DNA from: Pseudomonas oryzicola
GTDB taxonomy: Bacteria; Pseudomonadota; Gammaproteobacteria; Pseudomonadales; Pseudomonadaceae
Direction of reading: 5' to 3'
NCBI RefSeq assembly: GCF_014269185.2
Contig: NZ_JABWRZ020000001.1
Coordinates: 769,001-833,000 of the forward strand
Length of the DNA: 64,000 nt
Under the pieces are notes generated by a model. The model did no database searches, was not told where the DNA came from, and saw only the letters and a list, made by a program, of their open reading frames with translations. Shown one piece after another: positions 18,293 to 25,769 of the stretch (position 1 is the first letter of the stretch; every line of letters starts with the position of its first letter). Made by a program: the position numbers and the translations under genes.

Positions 18293-19594
18293 ATGTCCAT
18301 TGCCAAAACTGCCGCTGTTCCCGAAACCAAGGGTTTCGACCTTAAACGCAGCCTGCTGGAGACCATCGTCGCCGGCTTGCTGGCACTCATCGTGTTTGGC
18401 CCGGTCGTCGGCGTGGTCCTCGATGGCTACAGCTTCAATGCCGAGCCGCGTCGCGTGGCCTGGCTGGTCGGTGGGGTGATGCTGGGGCGCTTCCTGCTCA
18501 GCCTGTACCTGCAGACCGCCGCCGGCACCCGCATGCTGCAGGGCTTCGAAAGCGGTGGCTCGGGCGTGCATGTGCGCGCGCCGGACTACGTGTCGCGCCT
18601 GCGCTACATCATCCCGGCGCTGGTGGTGATTGCCATCGTCTTCCCGATCTTCGCCAACAAGTACCTGTTGACCGTGGTCATCCTTGGCCTGATCTACGTG
18701 CTGCTCGGCCTCGGCCTGAACATCGTGGTCGGCCTGGCCGGCCTGCTCGACCTCGGCTACGTGGCGTTCTATGCCATCGGCGCCTACGGCCTGGCGCTGG
18801 GCTACCAGTACCTCGGCCTGGGCTTCTGGAGCGTGCTGCCCCTGGCGGCCATCGCAGCGGCGCTGGCGGGCTGCATCCTCGGCTTCCCGGTGCTGCGGAT
18901 GCACGGTGATTATCTGGCGATCGTGACCCTGGGCTTCGGTGAGATCATCCGCCTGGTACTGAACAACTGGCTGTCGTTCACCGGTGGCCCGAACGGCATG
19001 CCGGCACCGTCGCCGACCTTCTTCGGCCTGGAGTTCGGCCGCCGGGCCAAGGACGGTGGGGTACCGATCCACGAGTTCTTCGGCTTCGAATACAACGCCA
19101 ACCTCAAGTTCGTGTTCATCTACGCCGTGCTGTTCATGGTCGTGCTGGCCGTGCTGTACATCAAGCACCGCTTGACCCGCATGCCGGTCGGCCGCGCCTG
19201 GGAAGCGCTGCGCGAGGACGAGATCGCTTGCCGCTCGATGGGCCTGAACCATGTGTTGGTGAAACTCTCGGCGTTTACCCTGGGCGCCTCCACTGCTGGC
19301 CTGGCGGGGGTGTTCTTCGCGACCTACCAGGGCTTCGTCAACCCGTCGTCGTTCACCTTCTTCGAGTCGGCACTGATTCTTGCCATCGTCGTGCTCGGCG
19401 GCATGGGCTCGACCGTGGGCGTGGTGATCGCGGCTTTCGTCCTGACCGTGGCGCCGGAGCTGCTGCGCAGCTTCTCGGAATACCGGGTGCTGCTGTTCGG
19501 TGTGCTCATGGTGTTGATGATGATCTGGCGACCGCGAGGGCTGATCCGCATCAGCCGTACCGGTGTGACCCCGCGTAAAGGAGTGGCGCCATGA
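18293..19594 (+). CDS. livM: Branched-chain amino-acid ABC transporter permease LivM
   Basis: A 433-residue permease partner of LivH, with an N-terminal extension of about 130 residues (DUF3382-like) before the conserved BPD_transp_2 core. The core contains GLNIVVGLAGLLDLGYVAFYAIGAY and MHGDYLAIVTLGFGEIIR. ATG 18293 is preferred because AAGGTG sits 6 nt upstream; a GTG at 18287 overlapping the livH stop is an alternative. It overlaps livG by 4 bases. Confidence 0.95.
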   Translation: MSIAKTAAVPETKGFDLKRSLLETIVAGLLALIVFGPVVGVVLDGYSFNAEPRRVAWLVGGVMLGRFLLSLYLQTAAGTRMLQGFESGGSGVHVRAPDYVSRLRYIIPALVVIAIVFPIFANKYLLTVVILGLIYVLLGLGLNIVVGLAGLLDLGYVAFYAIGAYGLALGYQYLGLGFWSVLPLAAIAAALAGCILGFPVLRMHGDYLAIVTLGFGEIIRLVLNNWLSFTGGPNGMPAPSPTFFGLEFGRRAKDGGVPIHEFFGFEYNANLKFVFIYAVLFMVVLAVLYIKHRLTRMPVGRAWEALREDEIACRSMGLNHVLVKLSAFTLGASTAGLAGVFFATYQGFVNPSSFTFFESALILAIVVLGGMGSTVGVVIAAFVLTVAPELLRSFSEYRVLLFGVLMVLMMIWRPRGLIRISRTGVTPRKGVAP

Positions 19595-20466
19595 GCGACG
19601 ATATCATTCTCTCGGTCGACAACCTGATGATGCAGTTCGGCGGCATCAAGGCGCTCAGCGATGTCAGCCTGAAGGTCAAACGCAACCAGATCTTCGCCCT
19701 GATCGGCCCCAACGGCGCCGGCAAGACCACGGTGTTCAACTGCCTGACCGGCTTCTACAAGGCCAGCGGCGGGCGCATCGAGCTGAATGTGCGCGGCAGC
19801 CACACCAATGTCATCCAACTGCTCGGCGAGCGTTTCCAGGCTGCGGACTTCGTATCGCCGGCGCGCTTTGCCAACCGTCTCTACTACAAGATGTTCGGCG
19901 GTACCCACCTGGTCAACCGCGCCGGCCTGGCACGGACCTTCCAGAACATTCGCCTGTTCAAGGAAATGTCGGTGGTGGAAAACCTGCTGGTGGCCCAGCA
20001 CATGTGGGTCAACCGCAACCTGCTGGCCGGGGTGCTCAACACCAAGGCCTACCGCAAGGCTGAAAGCGATGCGCTGGACCATGCATTCTACTGGCTGGAA
20101 GTGGTCGACCTGGTCGATTGCGCCAACCGCCTGGCCGGTGAGCTGTCGTACGGCCAGCAGCGCCGCCTGGAAATCGCCCGGGCCATGTGCACGCGGCCGA
20201 AGATCATTTGCCTGGACGAGCCGGCGGCGGGCCTCAACCCACAGGAAACCGAGGCACTCAGCCGCATGATCCGGGTACTGCGTGATGAGCACGACATCAC
20301 TGTGGTGCTGATCGAGCACGACATGGGCATGGTCATGAGCATTTCCGACCATATCGTGGTGCTCGACCACGGCAACGTGATTGCCGAAGGCGCGCCGCAG
20401 GATATCCGCCACAACCCGACGGTGATCGCCGCCTACCTGGGTGCCGATGAAGAGGAACTGGTATGA
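19591..20466 (+). CDS. livG: Branched-chain amino-acid ABC transporter ATP-binding protein LivG
   Basis: A 291-residue cytoplasmic ATPase. Walker A GPNGAGKT is at residues 39-46, the signature LSYGQQRRLEIARAM lies near 192-206, and Walker B IICLDEPAAGL follows. The insertion between Walker A and the Q-loop (residues 60-110) is typical of LivG compared with the shorter LivF. Start overlaps the livM stop and its end overlaps the livF start, indicating coupled translation. Confidence 0.97.
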   Translation: MSDDIILSVDNLMMQFGGIKALSDVSLKVKRNQIFALIGPNGAGKTTVFNCLTGFYKASGGRIELNVRGSHTNVIQLLGERFQAADFVSPARFANRLYYKMFGGTHLVNRAGLARTFQNIRLFKEMSVVENLLVAQHMWVNRNLLAGVLNTKAYRKAESDALDHAFYWLEVVDLVDCANRLAGELSYGQQRRLEIARAMCTRPKIICLDEPAAGLNPQETEALSRMIRVLRDEHDITVVLIEHDMGMVMSISDHIVVLDHGNVIAEGAPQDIRHNPTVIAAYLGADEEELV

Positions 20467-21179
20467 GTGCACCCATTCTCGAACTGAAGGACCTGGACGT
20501 GTTCTACGGGCCGATCCAGGCGCTGAAAAAGGTGTCGATGCACATCAACGAGGGCGAGACGGTCAGCCTGATCGGCGCCAATGGTGCCGGCAAGTCGACC
20601 CTGCTGATGTCGATTTTCGGTCAGCCACGGGCCGCGTCGGGGCATATCGTGTACCGCGGCACCGACATCACGCGCAAATCATCGCACTACATCGCTTCCA
20701 ACGGCATCGCCCAGTCGCCGGAAGGGCGTCGGGTGTTCCCCGACATGACTGTCGAGGAAAACCTGATGATGGGCACCATCCCCATCGGCGACAAACATGC
20801 CGACGAAGACATGCAGCGCATGTACGAGCTGTTTCCGCGGCTTAAGGAGCGGCGTAACCAGCGGGCCATGACCATGTCCGGTGGCGAGCAACAGATGCTG
20901 GCGATTGCCCGGGCGCTGATGAGCCGTCCGAAGCTGTTGCTGCTGGACGAACCATCGCTGGGGCTGGCGCCGATCGTGGTCAAGCAGATCTTCTCGACCT
21001 TGCTCGAACTGGCCAAGACCGGGATGACCATCTTCCTCGTGGAGCAGAACGCCAACCATGCACTGAAACTGTCTGATCGGGCCTATGTGATGGTCAACGG
21101 GCAGATTCGCATGACCGGCACAGGGCAGGAACTGCTGGCCAACGAGGAAGTGCGCAACGCTTATCTGGGCGGTCATTGA
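20463..21179 (+). CDS. livF: Branched-chain amino-acid ABC transporter ATP-binding protein LivF
   Basis: A 238-residue second ATPase of the transporter. Walker A GANGAGKS is at residues 38-45, the ABC signature MSGGEQQMLAIARALM and Walker B LLLLDEPSLGLAP are intact. Length is as expected for LivF/BraG. It ends the liv operon and is followed 8 bp later by a strong hairpin. Confidence 0.97.
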   Translation: MSAPILELKDLDVFYGPIQALKKVSMHINEGETVSLIGANGAGKSTLLMSIFGQPRAASGHIVYRGTDITRKSSHYIASNGIAQSPEGRRVFPDMTVEENLMMGTIPIGDKHADEDMQRMYELFPRLKERRNQRAMTMSGGEQQMLAIARALMSRPKLLLLDEPSLGLAPIVVKQIFSTLLELAKTGMTIFLVEQNANHALKLSDRAYVMVNGQIRMTGTGQELLANEEVRNAYLGGH

Positions 21180-21187
21180 GTGGCATC

Positions 21188-21209
21188 CGGGGCTGCAAAC
21201 GCAGCCCCG
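21188..21209 (+). terminator. Terminator of the liv operon
   Basis: CGGGGCTGC-AAAC-GCAGCCCCG followed by TTTCC, directly after livF. It has the same stem as the hairpins at several other gene ends in this window, here with a short T-run. Confidence 0.8.
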
Positions 21210-21216
21210 TTTCCTA

Positions 21217-21690
21217 TGTGGACAACCTGTTTCACATCCTTCCCGAATTACTCCACAAGCGCGTCGCAAAGCATTGTTTCCACAGGCTGATGTTTTCCAC
21301 GGTTAATGTGGAACCGCCTGTGGAAAACATGGTGGCACCTGGCGCAAACCCTTGACCAACAAGGGCTACAGGGAAAAGGTCATTTTTTGATCACATGCCT
21401 CCTGTAGGTGATTTCCACTGTTCTGGCGAACTCAGCGTCCTCGCTCAACGCCGCGAATAGCCTGTGGATAACTCTGTGAGAAACCCTTGGACAGACCGCT
21501 GCACGCGGCATCCTTGAAAGCCTTGCGCCATCACCTGAAAGATATCCACCGACCCCGCTACGCTGAAAGGGTTCCGCTCAGCAGACAAGTTGCCCCCAAT
21601 CCATGGGGAAAGCCTTGTGGATAACATGCGTATAGCTGGCGCCGAACCCTCTGCTGCAAGGGTTTGCCGGGTATGAACAGAAAATGATCA
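21217..21690. other. Gene-free, DnaA-box-rich region with an internal ~75-bp repeat
   Basis: The 593 bp between livF and the SDR gene hold no convincing ORF. Three sites fully match the DnaA consensus TTWTNCACA, all in the same orientation: TGTGGAAAA at 21319-21327, TGTGGATAA at 21463-21471 and TGTGGATAA at 21616-21624. Diverged relatives include TGTGGACAA at 21217. The segments starting at 21319 and 21616 align over about 75 bp: box, then AACATG, CTGGCGC, CCCT, CAAGGG, and a final TGATCA. A third, shorter copy starts at 21463 (box, then AAACCCTTG). This may be a DnaA-titrating or replication-control locus. Confidence 0.55.
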
Positions 21691-21772
21691 GCAGCCTCGA
21701 CGGCTTGCTGCCAGCGCCCGGCGCGGGCATGCTGCAAAGCTGCCGATGACAATCTACCGTGAGGAACAGAGC

Positions 21773-22537
21773 ATGACGTCCACCGTATTCATCACTGGCG
21801 CGACTTCCGGTTTCGGCGAGGCCACTGCCCGCCGCTTCGCCGAGGCCGGCTGGAAACTGGTACTCACTGGTCGTCGCAAGGAGCGCCTGGACGCCCTGTG
21901 TGCCGAGCTGTCAGCCAAGACCGAAGTGTGTGGGCTGGTGCTCGACGTGCGCGATCGCAAGGCCATGGAGCAGGCCATCGCCAACCTGCCGGCAGGCTTC
22001 GACAAGTTGCGGGGCCTGGTCAACAACGCCGGCCTTGCGCTGGGCGTGGATGCGGCGCAAAACTGCAGCCTGGACGATTGGGAGACCATGGTCGACACCA
22101 ATATCAAGGGCCTGATGTTCACCACCCGCCTGCTGCTGCCGCGGCTGATCGCCCACGGTCGCGGCGCATCGATCCTCAACGTGGGGTCGGTGGCAGGCAA
22201 CTACCCGTACCCGGGCAGCAACGTGTATGGCGGTACCAAGGCTTTCGTCGGCCAGTTCTCGTTGAGCCTGCGCTGCGACCTGCGCGGCACCGGCGTGCGC
22301 GTGAGCAACATCGAGCCGGGCCTGTGCGAGAGCGAGTTCTCGCTGGTGCGCTTCGGCGGTGACCAGGCCAAGTACGACGCCACCTACGCCGGTGCCGAGC
22401 CAATCCAGCCGGAGGACATTGCCGAGACCATTTTCTGGATCCTCAACCAGCCGGCGCACATCAACATCAACAGCCTGGAGCTGATGCCGGTAAGCCAGGA
22501 TTGGGCAGGATTCTCGATCGACCGGTCGGCCAAGTGA
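21773..22537 (+). CDS. SDR family NADP-dependent oxidoreductase, YdfG-like
   Basis: A 254-residue classical short-chain dehydrogenase. The cofactor motif TGATSGFGEATA is at residues 7-18, NNAGLA near 84, a catalytic serine in NVGSVAG and the YGGTK catalytic pair near 150. Overall order and length resemble E. coli YdfG, which reduces malonic semialdehyde and oxidises 3-hydroxy acids such as L-allo-threonine; the substrate here is not determined. The start at 21773 follows GAGGAACAGAGC. It is monocistronic between the DnaA-box region and a low-GC islet. Confidence 0.9.
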   Translation: MTSTVFITGATSGFGEATARRFAEAGWKLVLTGRRKERLDALCAELSAKTEVCGLVLDVRDRKAMEQAIANLPAGFDKLRGLVNNAGLALGVDAAQNCSLDDWETMVDTNIKGLMFTTRLLLPRLIAHGRGASILNVGSVAGNYPYPGSNVYGGTKAFVGQFSLSLRCDLRGTGVRVSNIEPGLCESEFSLVRFGGDQAKYDATYAGAEPIQPEDIAETIFWILNQPAHININSLELMPVSQDWAGFSIDRSAK

Positions 22538-22590
22538 CACCAGGGATAAATGGGTGAACCGGCAATTGCTGGTTCGCCCATAGCCTGAGA

Positions 22591-22875
22591 TTACTTCGGG
22601 ATGTAGGAAAGGTAGGTACGATCTCGCGGGATGATCCCCAGCAATTGCAGGACATCGTTGATTCCGTCATGCCGACCGAAATCCTCACGCACTGCGTTGC
22701 CGCTGGTAATGCGGCGGAGGCTGAGTAGATAACTCAGCTTGCCGTGAGCGAAGTCATCGACATTGTCGGCTCGGTTGACGATGTCCTGCGCTGTCTTGTT
22801 GATTTCCTCTAAGAGATACTCGGCAAATTTCTGTTCGTTCATCGGCTTGAACTCGTCACATGAAGGAATGTGCAT
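22591..22875 (-). CDS. Orphan hypothetical protein in a low-GC islet
   Basis: A 94-residue frame, or 83 residues from the internal methionine MNEQKFAEYLLEE. It is hydrophilic and probably helical, with no signal peptide, membrane segment or motif I recognise. Codon use and base composition differ from its neighbours: the surrounding ~400 bp falls to about 37-52% GC against about 60% or more nearby. It lies 42 bp downstream of the stop of the epimerase gene on the same strand. It may be recently acquired; a role cannot be stated. Confidence 0.5.
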   Translation of the reverse strand: MHIPSCDEFKPMNEQKFAEYLLEEINKTAQDIVNRADNVDDFAHGKLSYLLSLRRITSGNAVREDFGRHDGINDVLQLLGIIPRDRTYLSYIPK

Positions 22876-22917
22876 AGTAGAGAGCCGAAAATTACAGTTT
22901 CAGAGAGAATTTCAACT

Positions 22918-24036
22918 TCAACAGGAGCTCTTCCCCTCAGCTGTGTGCCACATGGTCCCTTCGAGGCAAGTTGCCAAGTGATAAGGGGTTGTGGAAGGCA
23001 TGTCGTGTCGACTTACCGTACCTTCACCATCGCGGCATTCATACCACCCGCCTGGGTGCAGGAACTGATGTTCCATCGCCTGTAGCTGGGCTTGCAGCTT
23101 CGCTTCATTTCCCGGACGCAGGGCCAACGCCCGCAAGTACTCGGCCTGGGCCCAGATCCGTTGGGTGGCGTCGAGCACTCGGCCCTCAACATCCAGCGTT
23201 GCCAGCACCGCCGTGCCCTTTACCCCGTATTGCTCGGCGTAGCCGAAAGCCCGCTCGATGGAGGCATGTAATGGCGTGTCACGCAGCAGCGGCGAGGTGT
23301 GCAGCAGGTAGAACCACTCGAACTGGTGCCCTGGCTCGAACCAGTTGTCCACAGCACCGCGGGGTTTTTCCAGCATCAGGCCGTGGGCCGGCTCGATGAA
23401 GTGCGCCTGCAGGGCATCGCACAGCTGCAGCAGCGACTGCCGGGTATGTTCATCTTCACGAACTGCCAGCACTTGCAGGAACGCTTCGGCCAGATGCATC
23501 TGTGGGTTCTGCAGCGGGCCGCTGCCCAGGTCGGCCCAGTCTTCGCCCAGGCTGGCTTCGTACAGGCCGTCGTCACGGGCGAACTGCCGGTCGATGATGT
23601 CCAGCGCTGCATTCAAGGTGGACTCCACCAGGCTTTCGCGCACCTTGCCCCAGTAATGCGCACAGGCGAACACGATGAAGGCGTGGGTATACAGGTCCTT
23701 GCGCCGGTCCAGCGGCTTGCCCTGGGCGTCGATGCTGTAGAACCAGCCGCCGTGTTCGGGGTCGTGGAAGTGCTTCTGCAACGAGCGGAACAGGGCCGCC
23801 GCGCGTTCGGCCGCACCGGGTAACCCGATGCGGCTGCTGAACAGGTACAGCTGGCGCGCGCAGGCCATGGCCCGGTAGCGCTGCACCGGCAAGGGCTTGC
23901 GCTCGGCGTCCAGGGCTTCGTAGGGCAGGGCCATGTCGGCGTTCCAGCCCGGGCCTTGCCACAACGGCACGATGCGTTCGGCGAAATGTTGGTTGAAGCG
24001 GGCCAGTTCGGGCAGGGTGTGGCGGGGGTTGGACAT
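22918..24036 (-). CDS. AGE family epimerase/isomerase, atypical C-terminus
   Basis: A 372-residue member of the N-acylglucosamine 2-epimerase superfamily, (alpha/alpha)6-barrel sugar isomerases that include mannose and cellobiose epimerases. Recognisable stretches are LYLFSSRIG, DPEHGGWFYSIDAQGKPLDRRKDLYTHAF, NPQMHLAEAFL and FEPGHQFEWFYLLH, which carry the active-site histidines and acidic residues of the family. The start at 24036 (MSNPRHTLPEL) is chosen because the upstream reading is low-complexity. After the expected terminal motif TTPYHLATC the protein ends LEGTMWHTAEGKSSC within low-GC DNA, so the last residues may be replaced. Confidence 0.85.
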   Translation of the reverse strand: MSNPRHTLPELARFNQHFAERIVPLWQGPGWNADMALPYEALDAERKPLPVQRYRAMACARQLYLFSSRIGLPGAAERAAALFRSLQKHFHDPEHGGWFYSIDAQGKPLDRRKDLYTHAFIVFACAHYWGKVRESLVESTLNAALDIIDRQFARDDGLYEASLGEDWADLGSGPLQNPQMHLAEAFLQVLAVREDEHTRQSLLQLCDALQAHFIEPAHGLMLEKPRGAVDNWFEPGHQFEWFYLLHTSPLLRDTPLHASIERAFGYAEQYGVKGTAVLATLDVEGRVLDATQRIWAQAEYLRALALRPGNEAKLQAQLQAMEHQFLHPGGWYECRDGEGTVSRHDMPSTTPYHLATCLEGTMWHTAEGKSSC

Positions 24037-24130
24037 TTGGGCGCTCGTCGCTGTCGGGCAGGGCGCCATGGTAGCAGAACTGGGGTTTTCGGTAGCCGGT
24101 GCCCGCGAAGAGGACAGTACAGGCAAGCGA

Positions 24131-24796
24131 TCAGCCCGGGTTGCCCAACCCCTGCCAATGCCGCGCACCGACGAAGATGAAGCGCAACTGCTGGGTGATT
24201 TTTTCCTGCGGCGTCAGCGCCTGTGGATAACCCGGCTCCGGGCTGTCGATCAGTTCCGGCAGGGTGGCGAACACGGTCTTCACCACCAGGTCGGCCATCA
24301 CCGCCAGCGCCGCGCCGTCCAGGTGCTGCCAGCGTTTCATGCGTGCGAGGTCGGTGGCCAGGTCGTTGCTGATGTCCTGGCGCAGGCGGGCAATGGCCTG
24401 GCGGACTGCCTGCGAACCGCCGTACTGCTCGCGGGCCAGGAACAGGAACTGCGCGCGGTGGGCGGCGACCACGTCGAGGAAGATGCGCACCGAGGCATCG
24501 GTAATGCCGCCCAGCTCGAATTCGTTGTGGCGCACCAGGCGGATGGTCTGGCGGAACGTGGCATCGACCTCGGCCACCAGGGCCAGGCCCAGGGCGTCCA
24601 TGTCGGAGAAATGCCGGTAGAAGCCAGTGGGGACGATGCCGGCGGTCTTCGCCACTTCGCGCAGGCTGATACTGCCGAAACCACGGCCACTCTCCATGAG
24701 CTGGCAGGCGGCATCAAGCAGGGCCTGGCGGGTCTGTAGCTTCTGTTCGGCGCGCGGCAGCATGGTGCGAGCTTCTGTGACGGTAAGGCTGGGCAC
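24131..24796 (-). CDS. TetR family transcriptional regulator, FabR/DesT-like
   Basis: A 221-residue regulator with an N-terminal helix-turn-helix (SLREVAKTAGIVPTGFYRHF, about residues 44-63). The stretch from TRQALLDAACQL through YRHFSDMDALGLALV resembles E. coli FabR and P. aeruginosa DesT, which sense unsaturated acyl chains and repress fatty-acid desaturation or unsaturated fatty-acid synthesis genes. No lipid gene lies beside it, so the target is unknown. A second possible start is the methionine at residue 12. It is preceded by the terminator of the repeat-protein gene. Confidence 0.85.
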   Translation of the reverse strand: MPSLTVTEARTMLPRAEQKLQTRQALLDAACQLMESGRGFGSISLREVAKTAGIVPTGFYRHFSDMDALGLALVAEVDATFRQTIRLVRHNEFELGGITDASVRIFLDVVAAHRAQFLFLAREQYGGSQAVRQAIARLRQDISNDLATDLARMKRWQHLDGAALAVMADLVVKTVFATLPELIDSPEPGYPQALTPQEKITQQLRFIFVGARHWQGLGNPG

Positions 24797-24803
24797 TCTA
24801 GTG

Positions 24804-24834
24804 AAAAAAACAAAGCCCGGTCAATGGACCGGGC
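24804..24834 (-). terminator. Rho-independent terminator of the repeat-protein gene
   Basis: On the minus strand GCCCGGTC-CATT-GACCGGGC is followed by TTTGTTTTTTT, an excellent intrinsic terminator. It lies 52 bp beyond the stop of the tandem-repeat gene and 8 bp before the TetR gene, so it separates the two transcripts. Confidence 0.92.
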
Positions 24835-24885
24835 CTGGAGGGGAGGCGGTGTTGCGACAGTGATTGTTCTTTTCGGCCATGGTGA

Positions 24886-25428
24886 TCAGCTCACACGGCT
24901 GATTTCGACCAGGCGATCAGAACCGCCTTCGGCAACGCGGCCAGTGCGTTCGATCAGGCGATCGGAACCACCTTCGGCAACGCGGCCAGTGCGTTCGATC
25001 AGGCGATCGGAACCACCTTCGGCAACACGGCCAGTGCGTTCGATCAGGCGATCGGAACCACCTTCGGCAACGCGGCCAGTGCGTTCGATCAGGCGATCGG
25101 AACCACCTTCGGCAACGCGGCCAGTGCGTTCGATCAGGCGATCGGAACCACCTTCGGCAACGCGGCCAGTGCGTTCGATCAGGCGATCGGAACCACCTTC
25201 GGCAACACGGCCAGTGCGTTCGATCAGGCGATCGGAACCACCTTCGGCAACGCGGCCAGTGCGTTCGATCAGGCGATCAGAACCACCTTCGGCAACAGTC
25301 TTCAGCGGCTGGGCGATCTCCGCAGCGCTGGAGCGCGATTCGGCGGTCAGGTGTTGCTCGTCGGCTGGCAAGGCAAAAGCGTTGGCAGCCAGAATGGACA
25401 GGGTCAGGGTCAGCAGGTGGCGTTTCAT
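24886..25428 (-). CDS. Secreted tandem-repeat protein (nine copies of a 15-residue repeat)
   Basis: A 180-residue exported protein. Residues 1-19 form a Sec signal peptide (MKRHLLTLTLSILAANAFA). After a 25-residue linker come eight exact copies of VAEGGSDRLIERTGR and a ninth, altered copy ending VEISRVS. The repeats are charged, with Glu, Asp and Arg alternating, and have no cysteines or hydrophobic core, so a disordered or ladder-like structure is likely. I recall similar pseudomonad proteins carrying the label phage infection protein; I cannot verify that or any function. It has its own terminator and is monocistronic. Confidence 0.85.
   Translation of the reverse strand: MKRHLLTLTLSILAANAFALPADEQHLTAESRSSAAEIAQPLKTVAEGGSDRLIERTGRVAEGGSDRLIERTGRVAEGGSDRLIERTGRVAEGGSDRLIERTGRVAEGGSDRLIERTGRVAEGGSDRLIERTGRVAEGGSDRLIERTGRVAEGGSDRLIERTGRVAEGGSDRLVEISRVS
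24907..25296 (-). repeat. 45-bp tandem repeat array inside the secreted-protein gene
   Basis: Nine consecutive 45-bp units, the last one partial, differ by only a few substitutions (for example AACGCGG against AACACGG). Each unit contains CGATCAGGCGATCG, an inverted repeat with 5-bp arms and two GATC sites. Because 45 is a multiple of three and no stop occurs, both strands stay open across the array. Near-perfect units indicate recent expansion or gene conversion. Confidence 0.97.
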
Positions 25429-25769
25429 GATTTCGGTGCTCCTCTCGGGGGCTGGAAAGTGGGTACGAAGCCAATGCTACGCCGGGTAACGCCAGAGAGA
25501 AGTTCATACGGGTAATGGTAACAATCGACCGTATTGATAGAGGCCTCAAACAGCTCTGAAACAGGCTTCCTGGCTTTAGTGATGGCTTTTTGAGATTGTT
25601 GTGGGCCGGTTACACCGACAGCCTGACAAGACGAATTGCTGAACAAATGGCCAGGAAAAACTTCGTTATCATGGGCCAACCATAAAACCCCGCGGGTTTT
25701 CGTCAGTCCCAGTTATTGAATGCCCCCGCTGCGCCTGTTTCTGTGCCATACCGCAAGGAGAGTCACGCA
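25429..25769. other. Gene-free gap between the repeat-protein gene and asmA
   Basis: This 341-bp divergent intergenic region should carry promoters for both flanking genes. I see no convincing -35/-10 pair, REP element or RNA gene. The only clear structure is a small hairpin, AAAACCC/GGGTTTT, near 25684-25701. A GAACTT at about 25500-25505 on the minus strand is not followed by a matching -10. Confidence 0.5.

Noticed and set aside
21445..21627. Minus-strand 60-codon frame in the DnaA-box region
   Set aside because: No ribosome binding site, it spans the repeat boxes, and its product has no recognisable features.
24907..25296. 45-bp repeats considered as a CRISPR array or minisatellite-type noncoding repeat
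   Set aside because: There are no unique spacers between the units, and the repeats keep one reading frame with identical amino acids.
24824..25489. Plus-strand 221-codon open frame with repeats opposite the secreted repeat gene
   Set aside because: It is open only because the 45-bp unit lacks stops in that frame; it has no ribosome binding site, its ends read through a terminator, and the minus-strand frame has a clear signal peptide and terminator.
25500..25505. GAACTT as the -35 of an extracytoplasmic sigma factor promoter for the repeat-protein gene
   Set aside because: No matching -10 (TCTGA or similar) occurs at 16-17 bp on the minus strand.
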